Shown piece by piece: positions 59,801 to 64,000 of a DNA stretch of 64,000 nucleotides. Each line of letters begins with the position of its first letter. Within the stretch, counting starts at the first letter, position 1. Source of the DNA: Plazaster borealis. Lineage: Eukaryota > Echinodermata > Asteroidea > Forcipulatida > Labidiasteridae. The stretch lies in contig CM037472.1 in the NCBI GenBank assembly GCA_021014325.1, forward strand, positions 10,106,001-10,170,000. Reading direction: 5' to 3'. The notes beneath the pieces were generated by a model that was given only the letters and a program-made list of their open reading frames with translations, did not search any database and was not told the DNA's origin. A program made the position numbers and the translations under genes.

Positions 59801-60343
59801 TCTTCTCGACACTGGAGGAACTGCATTTCTGATGGATAAACTTGTGTATGTAGTAGCAACATACAACCAGTCTTTATTTCCAGGTCCAGGTGCTAAAATG
59901 CCAATTGTTGTCTTATCTTCATCTGATGCTACATAATAATCAATCTCGGCGGTAACCGTCAGTTCCTCTACATGTCTCAGCTGACATTGCCCAGTGTAAC
60001 TCCCACAGGTAATCAGTGCATTCCTCAACGGTTCAACAAACAGAACTTTATTGTGATTAACACAACCCCGTTTATTGTCGCACTCATTAGACGCTGTACT
60101 GACATTCCTCTGATGTTCAAAATTGTTGTCGAGTCGATAGATTGAATTAACCGCCCCGACGTACACATTACCCGATTGGCTACGAAGAAGCATATGATTC
60201 AGTTTGGCGTCGATATCTGGATTTTGGAAAGATGATATCTTATAAGCAGAGAGGCTCCCTGTACGCTGTGCTGACGCAGTGTCAAAGAAGAGGCAGAGAA
60301 CCAATGCGAAGAGTACGAGTGTTAACACCAGTCTACGCTCCAT
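35312..60343 (-). CDS. Plexin-like receptor tyrosine kinase (plexin ectodomain, MET/RON-type kinase), 27 coding exons
   Basis: The 27 exons listed below join in one frame with matching splice phases at all 26 junctions (4,908 nt, 1,635 residues plus stop). Residues 1-25 are a signal peptide. About 30-455 are a Sema domain ([28 protein letters not shown]). PSI1 is at 469-520, PSI2 at 620-653 and PSI3 at 778-829. IPT domains fall near 535-615, 670-770, 835-925, 927-1015, 1016-1110 and 1111-1195. The transmembrane helix is 1206-1230. The kinase (about 1305-1570) has GQGAFGKV (1311-1318), Lys1337, Glu1354, HRDLAARN (1427-1434), DFG (1447-1449) and tandem Tyr1459-Tyr1460 as in MET. All catalytic residues are present, so it should be active. 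The likely role is a surface receptor for a semaphorin-like or HGF-like ligand, signalling by tyrosine phosphorylation; the ligand is inferred. Plexins have a GAP domain instead of a kinase; MET/RON have one PSI and four IPTs. Untranslated exons were not located. Confidence 0.9.
35705..35970. repeat. Compound microsatellite in receptor intron 26
   Basis: (CAG/CAA)n at about 35711-35890, (CCA)n at about 35891-35909, then (AAAC)n at about 35910-35966, interrupted by CACCCC. It lies in the intron between exons 26 and 27. It makes long open frames on both strands (poly-Cys, poly-Leu, Ala/Thr), which are artefacts. Confidence 0.9.
35989..36125 (-). CDS. Receptor exon 26: kinase C-lobe
   Basis: Residues 1491-1536. 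[20 protein letters not shown], then NYLKSGQRM. Completes DV|WS.GVLLWEL. Acceptor ttcttcag, donor AGAT|GTGAGT, phase 2. Confidence 0.95.
36534..36696 (-). CDS. Receptor exon 25: DFG and activation loop
   Basis: Residues 1436-1490. [18 protein letters not shown] has adjacent Tyr1459 and Tyr1460, as MET Tyr1234/Tyr1235. [11 protein letters not shown] follows, then TKTDV. Acceptor ttcataag, donor GTG|GTAGGT, phase 0. Confidence 0.95.
36824..36945. mobile_element. MITE family B copy 1, truncated
   Basis: Starts CACTCTAAAAACTCCCGGGT and continues with several GACCCGG words. The right-hand inverted end is missing. Other copies lie at 40521, 51717, 54711, 55757 and 61905. Confidence 0.75.
37794..37901. 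repeat. Hairpin with ~46-nt arms
   Basis: 'ccggtcttcactgcgtg' with 'ggtggctggccgctg' at 37794-37840 is matched in inverted order by 'cagcggccagccac' and 'cacgcagtgaagaccgg' at 37856-37901. The arms are nearly perfect except for a short mismatch around 37811-37826. It lies in intron 24. Confidence 0.85.
37925..38043. repeat. Second foldback with arms 'ggagattctgtccccatacgg'
   Basis: The left arm at 37925-37944 is matched by the inverted right arm at 38016-38043 (ccgtatggg, a G run, then gacagaatctcc). The G run lengthens the right arm. It lies next to the 37794-37901 hairpin. Confidence 0.75.
38166..38266 (-). CDS. Receptor exon 24: catalytic loop
   Basis: Residues 1403-1436. [20 protein letters not shown] then DLAARNC: catalytic Asp1429 and Asn1434. 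Acceptor gtttgaag, donor TGCTT|GTAAGA, phase 2. Confidence 0.95.
38346..38716. mobile_element. MITE family A copy 2
   Basis: Same ends and interior as the 33960 copy. It lies in intron 23, and its right end abuts a different MITE (38711-38869). Confidence 0.85.
38711..38869. mobile_element. Short MITE with ~35-bp perfect-like TIRs
   Basis: The left end TTTAAAGGGGCTGTGTCGTC and ATGATCAAAGCAGG is repeated in inverted form at the right end. The centre contains a (CGCG)-rich stretch and 'ccagttattac/gtaactgg'. Total about 159 bp. Confidence 0.85.
38957..39141 (-). CDS. Receptor exon 23: alpha-C helix to hinge
   Basis: Residues 1341-1402. [20 protein letters not shown] is very close to the MET/RON alpha-C region (FL.EG.IM..F.HPNVL.L.G), with Glu1354. 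[16 protein letters not shown] is the hinge. Acceptor ctcatag, donor GAG|GTAATT, phase 0. Confidence 0.95.
39292..39375 (-). CDS. Receptor exon 22: glycine loop and catalytic lysine
   Basis: Residues 1313-1341. [12 protein letters not shown] completes the glycine loop; IVTVKTTS carries Lys1337 (VTVK in place of the usual VAVK). Acceptor aaaaag, donor TCAG|GTGATT, phase 1. Confidence 0.95.
40055..40225 (-). CDS. Receptor exon 21: juxtamembrane and kinase start
   Basis: Residues 1256-1313. [15 protein letters not shown], then [17 protein letters not shown], the lead-in to the glycine loop. Unlike MET, this juxtamembrane exon has no tyrosine and so no Tyr1003-type Cbl site. Acceptor aatgtcag, donor CAGG|GTAAGC, phase 1. 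Confidence 0.93.
40521..40716. mobile_element. MITE family B copy 2
   Basis: CTCTAAAAACTCGGGTCAG at the left and CTGACCCGGGAGTTCTTAGA at the right are inverted ends of about 24 bp. Inside are repeated GACCCGG and GGGTCA words. It lies in intron 20. Confidence 0.8.
41290..41497 (-). CDS. Receptor exon 20: membrane-proximal strand, transmembrane helix, juxtamembrane start
   Basis: Residues 1187-1256. After [19 protein letters not shown] comes a 25-residue hydrophobic stretch (1206-1230) and then basic [10 protein letters not shown], so the N-terminus is outside. Acceptor cctacag, donor GAAG|GTACAA, phase 1. Confidence 0.95.
41661..42030. mobile_element. Putative MITE with GGGGCA ends
   Basis: The left end has 'ggggcaaatcgccttcaaa' and the right end 'gaacgtgcccc'. 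The body is not coding. It lies in intron 19. Ends are less certain than for families A and B. Confidence 0.45.
42173..42316 (-). CDS. Receptor exon 19: IPT6
   Basis: Residues 1139-1186. [22 protein letters not shown], then LLVCTLP. Joins LLQIK|GERLN as expected for an IPT first strand. Acceptor gttgaag, donor GTG|GTAAGA, phase 0. Confidence 0.92.
42372..42720. mobile_element. Foldback family C copy 1
   Basis: The left end CTACGGAGCTCTGGAAGTGC and right end GCACTTCCAGAGCTACGTA (inverted) enclose repeated GATGACGACATC, ATGTCGACATC and GATAAATTATCT words. It lies in intron 18. Confidence 0.8.
43489..43707 (-). CDS. Receptor exon 18: IPT5 end and IPT6 start
   Basis: Residues 1066-1138. [11 protein letters not shown], then [12 protein letters not shown] and NLLQIK, matching the plexin F.Y..DP.F......L.I.G order. 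Acceptor aacctcag, donor AAA|GTAGGT, phase 0. Confidence 0.92.
43751..44137. mobile_element. MITE family A copy 3
   Basis: The ends TTAAAGGCACTGGACACGTT and AACGTGTCCAGTGCCTTTAA are fully inverted, so this copy defines the family best. It lies in intron 17. A local change of about 25 bp (near 43905-43960) distinguishes it from copies 1 and 2. Confidence 0.9.
44627..44738 (-). CDS. Receptor exon 17: IPT5 middle
   Basis: Residues 1028-1065. [20 protein letters not shown] follows directly from the previous exon's RSSIKS, completing the SGG IPT motif. Acceptor ataacag, donor GAA|GTAAGT, phase 0. Confidence 0.92.
45267..45431 (-). CDS. Receptor exon 16: IPT4 end and IPT5 start
   Basis: Residues 973-1028. 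[20 protein letters not shown] with [23 protein letters not shown] marks the next IPT. Acceptor gatatag, donor AAGTC|GTAAGT, phase 2. Confidence 0.93.
45753..46255. mobile_element. Foldback family C copy 2
   Basis: 'gtacggagctct' to 'agagctccgta' with inverted arms well over 100 nt. Both arms contain 'gataatttactgcaggatga'. A 23-bp remnant with the same end follows at 46262-46285. It lies in intron 15. Confidence 0.8.
46344..46483 (-). CDS. Receptor exon 15: IPT4 first half
   Basis: Residues 927-973. [20 protein letters not shown] then NIIGLNM, a clear IPT start (P..GP.AGGT.I.I.G). Acceptor ttgtag, donor ACTCG|GTAAGA, phase 2. Confidence 0.95.
47043..47163 (-). CDS. Receptor exon 14: IPT3 second half
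   Basis: Residues 886-926. [20 protein letters not shown], ending VDFSYT, the F.Y at an IPT end. Acceptor aatatag, donor ACG|GTAAAT, phase 0. Confidence 0.92.
47712..47866 (-). CDS. Receptor exon 13: IPT3 first half
   Basis: Residues 835-886. [20 protein letters not shown] and [14 protein letters not shown] give the IPT start (SGP.EG.T.ITV.G). Acceptor atttcag, donor AAAG|GTGATG, phase 2. Confidence 0.93.
48653..48837 (-). CDS. Receptor exon 12: PSI3
   Basis: Residues 773-834. [18 protein letters not shown] and LQCRWCAF are the plexin PSI3 signature (LY.C...R.DCS.CL), ending CPSPHLEQ. A third PSI is not found in MET or RON. Acceptor tttgcag, donor CAG|GTAACA, phase 0. Confidence 0.93.
49147..49252. 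repeat. 21-bp minisatellite with CCCGGG core
   Basis: The unit TAGTAATTCGCCCGGGCAAAG occurs about 5 times. Each unit contains the palindrome GCCCGGGC. It sits in intron 11, 111 bp from the exon 11 donor. Minus-strand reading gives a false LPGRITT peptide repeat. Confidence 0.9.
49363..49459 (-). CDS. Receptor exon 11: IPT2 end
   Basis: Residues 741-773. [20 protein letters not shown], the A.L.I.W strand before PSI3. Acceptor ttaaag, donor AACG|GTGAGT, phase 1. Confidence 0.88.
49758..49853 (-). CDS. Receptor exon 10: IPT2 middle
   Basis: Residues 709-740. [20 protein letters not shown] then VICN, like plexin Y.C.L.I......V.A. Acceptor catgttag, donor ACG|GTAAGT, phase 0. Confidence 0.88.
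50048..50182. mobile_element. MITE family A copy 4, one-ended fragment in reverse orientation
   Basis: 'gagggagtcgtttcctacaa', 'cagctctccgttgcttgtta' and 'ccattaccaaacg' are the reverse complement of the family A left part. The other end is absent. It lies in intron 9. Confidence 0.75.
50492..50626 (-). CDS. Receptor exon 9: PSI2-IPT2 linker
   Basis: Residues 664-708. Contains [20 protein letters not shown] and IPVNVSNLP, as in the plexin CP.I......LVP....I.V...NLP segment. Acceptor tttctag, donor ACG|GTTTGT, phase 0. Confidence 0.85.
50660..51205 (-). mobile_element. L2/CR1-type LINE fragment (RT C-terminus and 3' end)
   Basis: On the minus strand the broken translation includes [54 protein letters not shown] and WNNLP. 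This is the usual C-terminal order in L2/CR1-like elements. Only the last 62 codons (50683-50871) are open. It lies in intron 8, in the same orientation as the host gene. Confidence 0.85.
51717..51955. mobile_element. MITE family B copy 3
   Basis: CACTCTAAAAACTCCAGGGT at the left; the right end is worn ('tctgactcg'). Several GACCCGG/GGGTC words inside. It lies in intron 8. Confidence 0.75.
52141..52255 (-). CDS. Receptor exon 8: PSI2
   Basis: Residues 625-663. [20 protein letters not shown] then THQSTEC gives the PSI Cys spacing. Acceptor ctctgcag. Donor AAT|GTTGGT is not ideal; it was chosen because phase 0 fits the next exon. Confidence 0.85.
52550..53095. mobile_element. Foldback element with tandem units in one arm
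   Basis: The right arm has four units of 'accatgcaaagtttcaaatc' with 'ttactagattg' (about 64-68 bp). The left end ('ctagtaaggtttgcgataac') is their inverted counterpart. The centre has inverted 'tcgacgtttcgatc' / 'gatcgaaatgttga' and 'ggttctggaaagaacc' / 'ggttcttttcagaacc'. It lies in intron 7. Confidence 0.75.
53165..53261 (-). CDS. Receptor exon 7: IPT1 end and start of PSI2
   Basis: Residues 593-625. Ends [23 protein letters not shown] is the plexin F.FY.CS motif leading into PSI2. The junction creates Arg-His-Lys-Arg, a furin-type site. Acceptor ttttacag, donor ACG|GTATGT, phase 2. Confidence 0.88.
53580..54480. other. Intron 6, no further feature seen
   Basis: About 0.9 kb with a G run (53600-53609) and no open frame or clear repeat that I can support. 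Confidence 0.4.
54488..54644 (-). CDS. Receptor exon 6: IPT1, first part
   Basis: Residues 541-592. [20 protein letters not shown] matches the plexin segment after PSI1 (L.V..LP.L..GE.Y.C). MET has no such segment. Acceptor aaattcag, donor AATG|GTAATT, phase 1. Confidence 0.9.
54711..54925. mobile_element. MITE family B copy 4
   Basis: CACTCTAAAATTTTCCGGGG to CTGACCTGGGGTAGAGTG, with GACCC/GGGTC words inside. It lies in intron 5, 67 bp from the exon 6 acceptor. Confidence 0.8.
55290..55422 (-). CDS. Receptor exon 5: PSI1 end and start of IPT1 region
   Basis: Residues 496-540. Begins [19 protein letters not shown], completing PSI1, then a linker ending EPQRS. Acceptor aactacag, donor TCG|GTGAGC, phase 0. 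Confidence 0.9.
55550..56035 (+). repeat. tRNA-derived SINE interrupted by a family B MITE
   Basis: A tRNA-like head ends in a B box (GGTTCGGATCC, 55613-55623). The body follows: 'tccttgaacaagactctta', 'tcggatgggccgta', 'aaaagaacccagtgacactc'. It is cut at about 55756 and resumes at 55949 ('acccctgtgttcctgg'). It lies in intron 4. Confidence 0.8.
55757..55948. mobile_element. MITE family B copy 5, inserted in a SINE
   Basis: CACTCTAAAAACTCCAGGGT at the left and AAGTTTTTCGAGTG at the right. The SINE on either side is otherwise continuous, which proves mobility. 'TA' repeats at the borders may be the target duplication. Confidence 0.85.
56148..56378. mobile_element. MITE with 'GGTGGCTTTAAAGGAACATC' ends
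   Basis: The left end at 56148 is matched by inverted 'gatgaccctttaaaaccacc' at 56348-56367. Inside, 'attcacg' words form a partial palindrome (56217-56320) around 'cgtgaatattcacg'. It lies in intron 4. Confidence 0.6.
56475..56578 (-). CDS. Receptor exon 4: PSI1, first part
   Basis: Residues 462-496. Reads [19 protein letters not shown] then PYCGWC, a textbook PSI domain start with its Cys pattern. Acceptor ttgttgcag, donor AACAA|GTAAGA, phase 2. Confidence 0.95.
56830..57505. repeat. Foldback family C copy 3, expanded tandem array
   Basis: About 9-10 units of 'gataaattatcaggtgtaag', 'tcgacatcttagtttga', 'gtaagtcg', period about 60 bp, ending 'attcccagagccccgtac', the worn family C terminus. 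It lies in intron 3. Confidence 0.7.
57564..57689 (-). CDS. Receptor exon 3: Sema to PSI1 transition
   Basis: Residues 420-461, [15 protein letters not shown] to VLTEQQ. The end VLTEQQ corresponds to the conserved VLT.KQ at the end of plexin Sema domains. Acceptor gatcag, donor CAG|GTGAAT, phase 0. Confidence 0.9.
57690..58659. other. Intron 2 sequence
   Basis: Contains no repeat I can define; the 60-codon plus-strand frame at 58220-58402 is not supported. Confidence 0.4.
58660..58863 (-). CDS. Receptor exon 2: end of Sema propeller
   Basis: Residues 352-419. Acceptor ctttttgcag. Contains [11 protein letters not shown] and [15 protein letters not shown], the last Sema blade motif shared by plexins and MET. 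Donor AAG|GTTCGT is weak but gives LLK|VHIEDG in phase 0 with the next exon. Confidence 0.9.
59291..60343 (-). CDS. Receptor exon 1: signal peptide and most of the Sema domain
   Basis: Residues 1-351. ATG at 60343-60341 starts the only long frame, and a hydrophobic signal peptide (Leu/Val-rich, ending TASA) follows at once, supporting this start. Sema motifs include [14 protein letters not shown] and [13 protein letters not shown], both close to plexins. Donor ATT|GTAAGT at 59290, phase 0. Confidence 0.93.
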
Positions 60344-60804
60344 GGTTCCAAGAGTATTTCACAAGATCGATTGAGAAGAGTATAATGTCACTGTCTAATC
60401 AATAAACAACTCTGAACAAGATTTCATTTGGTAAAATACTTTACACCCAAGTTCGACACTTCGCTGCCGATCCGGAAATCGGGACAGAAGCTGTATGCCT
60501 ACCCTGAAAGGGACATACATTTTGGTGTGAACTTCAAAAGCCACAGTGACATGAAATCATCACCCGTTCCATTTCCATGTTTGGGTGATACCATTGTAAG
60601 AAAAAGGTGTCGTATCGATGAACATGACCAAAGCAGGGACACTCGGATCACTTAATGTTGTGCCATTTTATGTTTTCTCTCAAATTGGCAGACCATGCAT
60701 GGGCAATACATTTTGTGCTCGGTATGGGGATGGTGTGCCCCTCCTATTCGTCTTCAATGTGTGCTTGGAATCCCAGGAATTCTTTAGAGGATTTTAGGGG
60801 GGTT
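60344..60804. other. Upstream flank of the receptor gene
   Basis: This sequence lies immediately before the receptor start codon. A 5' UTR must begin here or further up, but I see no firm promoter motif. Short plus-strand frames (60428-60655, 60655-60909) have no support. Confidence 0.4.
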
Positions 60805-61637
60805 ACTTCTATAGACCAATCCATACATTCAAGTGCTGCACACTGTGCCGCCATTTCTGGGACGCTGGCAGCCCAAGGTTTTGTACATGGAAAAACCGCA
60901 GTCTTTTAAAACTTGTTATGTGAATTAGGTGTGTTTCTCAACAATTTACACAATTTCCCTGACAGTACAGCATGACATAGCAAAGTGTAGATCACTGACC
61001 ATGAATATTTGCAACTAAACAGAAAGGGTTTTTTCGACAGAATTCCAGTATCTTTTGTTTCTGTTTAGTTTAAATATTATCCTTAAAGGAACGTTACAGA
61101 ACTGGAAATTAAAATTTTCCTTAAGAACACAGATTTACATAAAACTTACACGGTCTAATGATGATGATAGTAGAAAACATCCCTATAAATATTTTTGTCT
61201 GAAATGCCATATTTGATGAGAAATAAATAAAACTAATTTTCGATTGGAGTTTATCGCTCATGGGCGTTTTATTCATGCATTGTTTAACACATGCAAATGT
61301 GTAATCGGTTTTTCACTATTTTCTCGTGACCCAGATGGCCGATCGATCTGAAACTGCTACAGGTATGCCAGTTTATGTATATGGTGGATTATATAAAGTG
61401 CTTACACTGCCAGCAACTGCTTTGTTAGCAAAAACCAATTCTGTAATGTTCCTTTAAATACTCTCCTGTCAGTGAAATTGTGTAATCATTGAGAAAGACA
61501 CTTAAATCGCATAAAAAGTAAAAGAGGGTTTTCCAAGTCTTGTTGTGTACAAAACCTCGGGCTGCCAGTGTCTCAGCAACGGCGGCGCGGCCAGCAGCAC
61601 TCCACGCACGGGCTAAAGAAGGTTGGTCTATACAAGA
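60805..61637. mobile_element. TIR element, about 830 bp, GC-rich ends
   Basis: The left part (60809-60897: 'tatagaccaatcc', 'agtgctgc', 'gacgctggcagccc', 'aaggttttgtaca') is mirrored in inverted order at 61546-61632. The arms are about 85-90 bp and imperfect. It contains a second element at 61083-61457. Confidence 0.65.
61083..61457. mobile_element. MITE nested in the 60.8-kb element
   Basis: The left end TTAAAGGAACGTTACAGAAC and the right end 'attctgtaatgttccttta' form inverted repeats of about 22 bp. About 375 bp, no coding sequence. Confidence 0.75.
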
Positions 61638-61904
61638 GGTAGGCCCTACCGGTAAATAGTGTGATCAAGTAAGGGAACATTTTGTGAGGGGGATACCCTC
61701 GGCCCAATATCTGGCATGGTATACATGGACAGACTGTGGGCGCGTGTGGCGTCAGTGACACCTCTAAGGGTCAAGAGTGATGGTGAGAGAGTTTTACCTT
61801 AGAAATACAGATTGTCAACTACGACTGTTACTCCGCAGAGGAGTGCTTGAAATCCGGTTCATACTTCACGATTAGGCAAAAGTGAATGCGCAGTGAATCA
61901 CGCG

Positions 61905-62123
61905 CACTCTAAAAACTCCCGGATCAGAATTGACCCGGATGCCGAGTCCCAGGGGGCCTGACCCATGACCTGGTCAGGCTGACCTGGAAAGTGGTAAATA
62001 AAAATGGGATTTTAACTCGGATTCCGCGTCATTTTGACACAGATTCCGGCGTCATTACTGACATGGGTCAGGCCCACGGGACCCGGACCAGTGTCAATTC
62101 GGACCCGGAAATGTTTAAAGTGT
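61905..62123. mobile_element. MITE family B copy 6
   Basis: CACTCTAAAAACTCCCGGAT to CGGACCCGGAAATGTTTAAAGTGTG, with GACCCGGA words inside. It is a full-length copy outside the receptor gene. Confidence 0.8.
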
Positions 62124-63260
62124 GAAGCAAATTGTACGCGCTGTTTTCCAATGGGAGACTTTTGGTGACACATAGGTGGCAGCAGACTTACCAGGTAAAT
62201 CTATTGTTCTCGGGAAATGTGTGCGTGCTCAGAACTAGGTAAAAAATGGAAATATACCTGCTGCCAACTCCTAGAGTTCCAAAGTCTCCCATTGTGACGC
62301 AGGGAAATTCGTTTCGCTCTCGCAATTCGCGTAAAGTATGAACCGGGCTTTACAATACAGTATAGTAATAGTATAGGTTTTCCCGGCCATTTTCGGCAAA
62401 CAAGTGGTCAAAAGACCCCTTGCATTGGCCGCCACCACTGAGGTCAAACAACGAAAACGAGTACGTGTGTATGGAGACTGGTCCGGATAAAAACAGGCAC
62501 TGGTCTTTCATTGGCTAAACGTGCAGTGACGTAAGCTTTCCATATCTGCGTTACTGATTGGTCCGAGGTAGTTTGTCAGCTTATGTGACATGTTAGCTTG
62601 CACTTTCGGTCGTCTGCACACTAATGTTTGTCAAACAAATTATGAAGACATTGATTTGATTGAAACATGGTGTTTATGATATAATCATTGTCATATACTG
62701 AATTGAGTGATGATTTGAATGAAAACAAGCAGGATGATTGTTTTACCAAACAAACAAAACCATCAAAAATAAAGAAACGAAAGCGCAGAGCGAGCGCAGA
62801 TTCACAGAAACGTATGCTCTAGATAATTATCATATATATTATAAACCCAGTTTATACTCCACACTAGTGCAACAAGAAGTGCAAAGATAACCTCAAATTA
62901 CTTTTTTAAAAGTCACTAATTCACAATAACTAATTCACCCCCACTTATATAATGTACCCAATTTTCCCAAAACATGTGTACACAATTAATATTCATCCTT
63001 GACAACACATTTCACTTCTTCATGTTCATTTATGACGAATTTGTCTATCGATGGAAATTTCTTTTAACAGTGTTTTTTCACCCTCATTGTTTCAAATAGA
63101 TTGTATCTATCATTGTTTCTCAATTTGCCTCCATAATGATTCAATATCTGTTTGAATTTGCCATGCACTAAAGTAATAGTAGGCCCTATGCCTATACAAA
63201 CATTGACTGCTTCAAGTTATGGTTTAAAAGGTCTGGTAATGACTCTAAAAAATAAATGGC
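62124..63260. other. Upstream flank, no gene seen
   Basis: AT-rich for most of its length. No reliable exon or repeat was found. Confidence 0.4.
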
Positions 63261-63264
63261 AATA

Positions 63265-63310
63265 ACAACTTACTTGGTAAGAAGTAGGGTACAGCAGCTT
63301 TGGATAGTGT
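63265..63310. repeat. Short copy of the 17.3-kb repeat
   Basis: 'acttacttggtaagaag' and 'cagcagctttggat' match 17311-17343. Confidence 0.55.
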
Positions 63311-63450
63311 GGCGGTTTTGTCTCTGTCCGCGACCCGGTCGGTCTCAGCCAACGTCAGCGAGCGGTCGTGCTTGGAAGGCTGGAGACGTCGATCCGTTTT
63401 GGCGGCAGTCTACCGCCAGGCCCGCAGTGCACCACACTAGTCAAACCCCA
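63310..63450. other. GC- and CpG-rich patch
   Basis: About 140 bp with many CpG ('gtccgcgacccggtcggtc', 'cagcgagcggtcgtgc'), unlike the flanks. It may be a regulatory or untranslated exon region, but no direct evidence ties it to the receptor gene. Confidence 0.3.
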
Positions 63451-63822
63451 CAATTGTAAACACCCTTACACCCAAATGGCGGGAAAGAGTACAGCAAATG
63501 ACGGGGACGGACACAGTTAAATTGAGAGTGACTTTGATTTGTTTAATTACTCATTCCTCAAATCTCTTCTCGCCTACGTCACAAAATCTACTTCATAAAG
63601 TTATGCGACTGATCTTGGATTACACTGACTTTCTCTCATTAATTAAATGATTTCTAGGAGATGATAATACAGATTATGGTGAGTAATTTCGTCAATCAAG
63701 ATGTAATTAGTCAACTCGACATTTACTCACACGAGTATGAGGCTCCTTCCCTGTACTTAGCGTAATGCCACACTCACTTCACTTTTACTGGTCAACCACT
63801 GTTGCTCTGTCGGTCGCAACTC

Positions 63823-63864
63823 GGTAAGAGAGCGAGAGAGAGAGAGAAAGAGAGAAAGAGCGCG
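63823..63864. repeat. GA-rich microsatellite
   Basis: (GA)n with interruptions, 'agagagcgagagagagaga' then 'gaaagagagaaagagcg'. GA tracts are common in promoter-proximal DNA, but no start site is defined here. Confidence 0.8.
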
Positions 63865-64000
63865 ATCCACGCCCGCTCCGTCCTTTTATCTAACTTCGCT
63901 TTAGGCTGGCACCCTCCAACAACTGTAACGTAATCATTACATGACGGCTAGGAACTAGCCAGGGTTACGTTGCCAAGCGACCTAAACTTCCACCTATCGC

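Noticed and set aside
35312..60343. Two separate genes, a plexin and a kinase
   Set aside because: Every exon junction from 1 to 27 keeps the phase, the IPT domains run without a gap into the TM helix, and no plexin GAP exon or second start or stop was found between them. Transcript evidence is still needed for certainty.
63256..63459. Possible 5' untranslated exon of the receptor with a GTAAGT donor at 63269-63274
   Set aside because: The donor-like word lies inside a repeat also found at 17.3 kb. Without transcript data it cannot be linked to the gene.

Overview
The window looks like nuclear DNA of a marine deuterostome invertebrate, most likely an echinoderm. It is AT-rich, with intron-rich coding sequence on consensus GT-AG splice sites, many short foldback/MITE-like elements, tRNA-derived SINEs, RTE and L2/CR1-type LINE remnants and large tandem arrays. 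No bacterial-style operons, CRISPR arrays or rRNA genes are visible. The echinoderm assignment is an inference from gene and repeat content; no species can be named.

The one well-supported protein-coding gene is on the minus strand, about 60.3 kb down to 35.3 kb. I assembled 27 coding exons by hand from splice sites and reading phase. They join in one open frame of 4,908 nt (1,635 residues plus stop). The predicted protein has a signal peptide, a Sema domain, then PSI1-IPT1-PSI2-IPT2-PSI3-IPT3-IPT4-IPT5-IPT6, one transmembrane helix, a juxtamembrane segment and a tyrosine kinase domain of the MET/RON type with all catalytic residues. That ectodomain order is the plexin order, not that of MET or RON (Sema-PSI-4 IPT), and no plexin GAP domain is present. 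A plexin-shaped receptor tyrosine kinase is the main discovery candidate here.

Regions. 0-6.4 kb: AT-rich DNA, a 47-bp minisatellite that mimics a Pro-rich protein, and a convergent pair of tRNA-like units, one with an abnormal 12-bp stem. 6.4-9.8 kb: a decayed RTE-like LINE with endonuclease and reverse transcriptase. 9.8-14 kb: seven copies of a 27-bp motif, a ~70-bp degenerate tandem array and a 25-bp array. 14-18 kb: SINEs, foldback fragments and exon-like blocks on the minus strand. 18.4-24.1 kb: a 5.7-kb satellite of about 70 monomers (81/82 bp) with higher-order structure. 24-32 kb: two exon-like blocks, an 86-bp array, LINE 3' fragments, a TIR element and a long hairpin. 32-35 kb: a SINE and a MITE. 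35.3-60.3 kb: the receptor gene, whose introns hold several MITE families. 60.3-64 kb: upstream flank with nested TIR elements, a MITE and a GA tract.

All domain calls come from reading the translated sequence and comparing with remembered family motifs; no database search or transcript data were available.
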